DNA of 7,484 nucleotides from Desulfobacteraceae bacterium (GTDB taxonomy: Bacteria; Desulfobacterota; Desulfobacteria; Desulfobacterales; JAABRJ01): NCBI GenBank assembly GCA_011390985.1, contig JAABRJ010000549.1, positions 1 through 7,484 on the forward strand, given 5' to 3'. The notes beneath the pieces were generated by a model. That model worked only from the letters and a program-made list of their open reading frames with translations. It ran no database searches and was not told the origin of the DNA. A program made the position numbers and the translations under genes. Shown piece after piece: positions 5,339 to 7,484 of the stretch (the first letter of the stretch is position 1; every line of letters starts with the position of its first letter).

Positions 5339-7411
5339 ATGAAGTATGCTTCCGTACTGCCGTCGCACGAGGCGGTCTGCAGTGTTCTGGACCAGCAGAC
5401 CCTGCAGCTGCCGTCACTGCCCCTGGTAGCCGCCCGGCTGCTGGAGCTGACCCTTGACGACCGCAGCTGTGCCCGTGATCTCGCCCGCGTGATCGAAACC
5501 GACCCCGGCCTGGCCGCCAAGATCCTGCGGATCGTCAATTCCGCGGCCTACGGCCTGCGCCAAAAAATCGCATCGGTGTCCCAGGCCGTGGCCCTGCTGG
5601 GATTCGGCGGCATCCGCGCGCTGGCCCTGGGGGTAACCCTGTTTGAAAAGATCATCCGCAAGGAAGCCGCCGCCGGTTTCGGTTTCGATCGCCTCTTTTT
5701 CTGGCAGCACTGCCTGGCGGTGGCGGAGCTGGCACGCATCCTGGCGCGCCGCCTGGGAACCGCGGACCCCGAAGAGGCCTACATCGCCGGTCTGCTGCAC
5801 GATGTGGGCAAGGTCATCCTGGAGATACACGGCCGCAAGGGGTACAGCGATCTTTGCAGCCGCCACGCCGCCGAGGACGGCGGCACCCTGGTGGAGGACG
5901 AGGCACGCTTCTTGGGGCTCAGCCATGACCACCTGGGTGCCTTTTTCTGCGCCCACTGGCAGCTGCCCGAGCGCCTGGTTCTGGCGGTCCTTTTCCACCA
6001 CGGGCGTTTCGACCACCTGAACCTTGCAAAGGACGAGTCGGCCCTGATCGCCATCGTATCCCTGGCCAATTTCATCGCCTGGATCCAGGGCCTCGGATCG
6101 GTCAATTTCCAGCAATGCCCCTCACTGCAGCCGGAGGTGACGGCGCTGATCGACCTCAACACGCTGGACCGCAACGCCATCACGGCCGAGATGTCAAAGG
6201 GCCTCAAGGCCGCCGCTGAATTCTACGGTTTCAAGCTGCCCGCGGCGGCGGTCGTCCAGCCAGACGGCCTCGGCCTGGACATGGCCCCCGCGCGGCTCAA
6301 CGCCAAACACCACTACCTGCAGGACCTCCTGGCCCGCAAGGTCTGGGCCCAGCCGGCGGCCAACCTGGAAGCCCGCCCCGGCACCCCCGAGCGGATTTCA
6401 GCCGTCCTGCGGTCCATTGCGACGGCCTGCGGCTTCGACCGCCTGCAGGTGATGCGTCTCAATGCCCGCCGACAGTGTCTGCAGCCGATTGCCAGCCTGG
6501 ACCGCAGCCCGTTGGGGCTCGCCTTGGCAGATTTCGACATCCAACTAAACCCTGCGGACGGCGCACTTTTCGAGGCGTTGCGGGACGGCGCCCCGCGGAT
6601 CATCCGCGGCTCCGCCGCAACCCGCGAACCCGTCCTGAACCGCCTGCAGGTATCGGAAATCGGCGTGATCCCACTGCGTTGCGGCGGCCAGATGGCGGGC
6701 ATGCTGTGGGTCGACAACGCCTTTGGGAACGCCAAGCTCACCGACGCCGTGCTGGCGGCCGCCGCGCGCATGGCCGCGGGGCTGGGCCGCGAACTGGCGG
6801 TCGAAACATCAAACCCGCAGCCGGAGGGTGCCGCGCCAACCCAAACCATCGGCAATGGACGGCCGGCGATCGGCGCGGCCCTGCAGCAAGCCTATCAAGC
6901 GGCCCGCGCCCGCAACCGCGACCTGTGTGTGGCGCTGGTCGCCGTCGAAAATTTTCAGCCTGCGGATCAGGCCCTGGACCATCTGGCCGCCGATACCCTG
7001 ACGCGCCTGGTGGCCGGCATCATCCGCAACCACTGCGGCCCTGGGGATAGCGTCATGCCCTTTGGCGAGGGCAGATTTCTGGCCCTGATCATGGACGCTG
7101 AGGCCCCCCGGGCGGTCGCCTTCGGGGAGCGGCTGCGGCGCGAAATCGCAGAGCTGGGGCCGCTGCTGGGTCAACGTCGGTGCGCTTCCCCAATAGAGGC
7201 CAGCATCGGCCTGGCCGTCCTGGACCCGGAGATTCAGAGCTGTGAGGAGCTGACGCGACGGGCGCGCCTGGCCCTGGAAGCGGCCCGGGCGGACAGCGAT
7301 AAGCGGGTAACCCTCTACCGCCGGCAGAGGGCCGCAGCCGGCCCGGCGGCCCCGCTGCGGGACAACCGGCGGACGATTTTTCTGGAAAAGGATTTTCTGT
7401 CGACAGGCTGA
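5339..7411 (+). CDS. HDOD-GAF-degenerate GGDEF signalling protein
   Basis: A 690-residue soluble protein with no signal peptide or membrane segment. Residues about 15-290 are an HDOD module: QLPSLPLVAARLLEL, IETDPGLAAKILRIVNSAAYG and SVSQAVALLGFGGIRALAL are typical. It retains histidine 124 (WQHC), the LLHDVGK motif with H154 and D155, and paired histidines 220-221. Many HDOD domains have lost such metal ligands. About 345-490 is GAF-like (AVLRSIATACGFDRLQV, then IGVIPLRCGGQMAGMLWVDN), a likely small-molecule or redox sensor. About 525-662 follows the GGDEF fold (LVAVENFQ, then SVMPFGEGRFLALIMD and IEASIGLAVLD), but the signature is GEGRF instead of GGDEF. Cyclase activity is therefore unlikely. 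Such proteins regulate motility, biofilm, cell cycle or type IV pili, often through c-di-GMP; the target here is unknown. The ATG at 5339 is preferred. The frame is open to a TTG at 5285, but that codon has no ribosome binding site. Confidence 0.9.
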   Translation: MKYASVLPSHEAVCSVLDQQTLQLPSLPLVAARLLELTLDDRSCARDLARVIETDPGLAAKILRIVNSAAYGLRQKIASVSQAVALLGFGGIRALALGVTLFEKIIRKEAAAGFGFDRLFFWQHCLAVAELARILARRLGTADPEEAYIAGLLHDVGKVILEIHGRKGYSDLCSRHAAEDGGTLVEDEARFLGLSHDHLGAFFCAHWQLPERLVLAVLFHHGRFDHLNLAKDESALIAIVSLANFIAWIQGLGSVNFQQCPSLQPEVTALIDLNTLDRNAITAEMSKGLKAAAEFYGFKLPAAAVVQPDGLGLDMAPARLNAKHHYLQDLLARKVWAQPAANLEARPGTPERISAVLRSIATACGFDRLQVMRLNARRQCLQPIASLDRSPLGLALADFDIQLNPADGALFEALRDGAPRIIRGSAATREPVLNRLQVSEIGVIPLRCGGQMAGMLWVDNAFGNAKLTDAVLAAAARMAAGLGRELAVETSNPQPEGAAPTQTIGNGRPAIGAALQQAYQAARARNRDLCVALVAVENFQPADQALDHLAADTLTRLVAGIIRNHCGPGDSVMPFGEGRFLALIMDAEAPRAVAFGERLRREIAELGPLLGQRRCASPIEASIGLAVLDPEIQSCEELTRRARLALEAARADSDKRVTLYRRQRAAAGPAAPLRDNRRTIFLEKDFLSTG

Positions 7412-7414
7412 GAA

Positions 7415-7463
7415 GCCGGCCGTCGGGCGTGAACGGGGAAAAAGGGGGCGCCCGACGGCCGGC
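7415..7463 (+). terminator. Perfect 15-bp stem-loop after the HDOD gene
   Basis: The arms 7415-7429 and 7449-7463 are exact reverse complements over 15 GC-rich bases, with a 19-base purine-rich loop (7430-7448). The hairpin begins four bases after the HDOD stop codon. There is no T run on either side, so it is not a standard intrinsic terminator. It may act as a transcript-end or RNA-stabilising stem, possibly for both directions: a TCA at 7472-7474 could be the stop of a converging minus-strand gene, though too little of that is visible to call. Confidence 0.55.
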
Positions 7464-7484
7464 ACGGCCGATCAGGTGCGGCGG

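Noticed and set aside
5414..6115. Minus-strand open frame of 233 codons within the HDOD gene
   Set aside because: It is fully antisense to a conserved HDOD domain and lacks any family signature.
6809..7465. Minus-strand open frame of 218 codons opposite the HDOD gene 3' end
   Set aside because: It is antisense to the GGDEF-like module, would start inside the perfect stem-loop region, and shows no recognisable domain.
1..7484. CRISPR array, insertion sequence, tRNA or prophage element
   Set aside because: No regularly spaced direct repeats, transposase motifs, tRNA-like cloverleaf or phage genes were seen on either strand.

Overview
The window is a GC-rich stretch of a Gram-negative chromosome with seven protein-coding genes packed at ordinary bacterial density. 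There are no tRNA or rRNA genes, insertion sequences or CRISPR arrays. Isocitrate dehydrogenase kinase/phosphatase (AceK) and a UbiG-type methyltransferase point to a proteobacterium in the broad sense. The high GC, the tandem ACT-domain protein, the J-domain protein and the HDOD signalling protein would fit a deltaproteobacterial (Desulfobacterota-like) genome. That placement is inference and is not proven by the sequence.

Layout. (1) Plus strand, 1-246: the C-terminal end of a LOG-family (lysine-decarboxylase-like) nucleotide phosphoribohydrolase. (2) A 232-base spacer with several short dyads, then a strong ribosome binding site. (3) Plus strand, 479-961: a protein of two ACT domains. (4) Minus strand, 4288 down to 1005: a compact block in transcription order of a zinc-finger/J-domain protein, ubiG and aceK. 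Spacers are 68 and 33 bases, so a single transcript is likely. (5) A 132-base divergent spacer that should hold promoters for both directions. (6) Plus strand, 4421-5194: a stand-alone protein resembling the nucleotidyltransferase head of poly(A) polymerase/CCA-adding enzymes, with a GTG start. (7) Plus strand, 5339-7411: a 690-residue signalling protein made of HDOD, GAF-like and degenerate GGDEF modules. It is followed by a perfect 15-bp stem-loop.

How the genes may work together. AceK switches isocitrate dehydrogenase on and off and so sets the split between the TCA cycle and the glyoxylate bypass. Here it is separated from aceA, aceB and icd, and sits with a quinone-type O-methyltransferase and a predicted DnaK co-chaperone. 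The nucleotidyltransferase-like protein and the HDOD protein are read in the same direction, but a 144-base gap leaves their co-transcription uncertain. Nothing in the window is clearly a new defence or mobile system. The items most worth follow-up are the J-ubiG-aceK gene set, the altered nucleotidyltransferase motifs, the zinc-finger/J-domain architecture and the degenerate GGDEF end of the HDOD protein.
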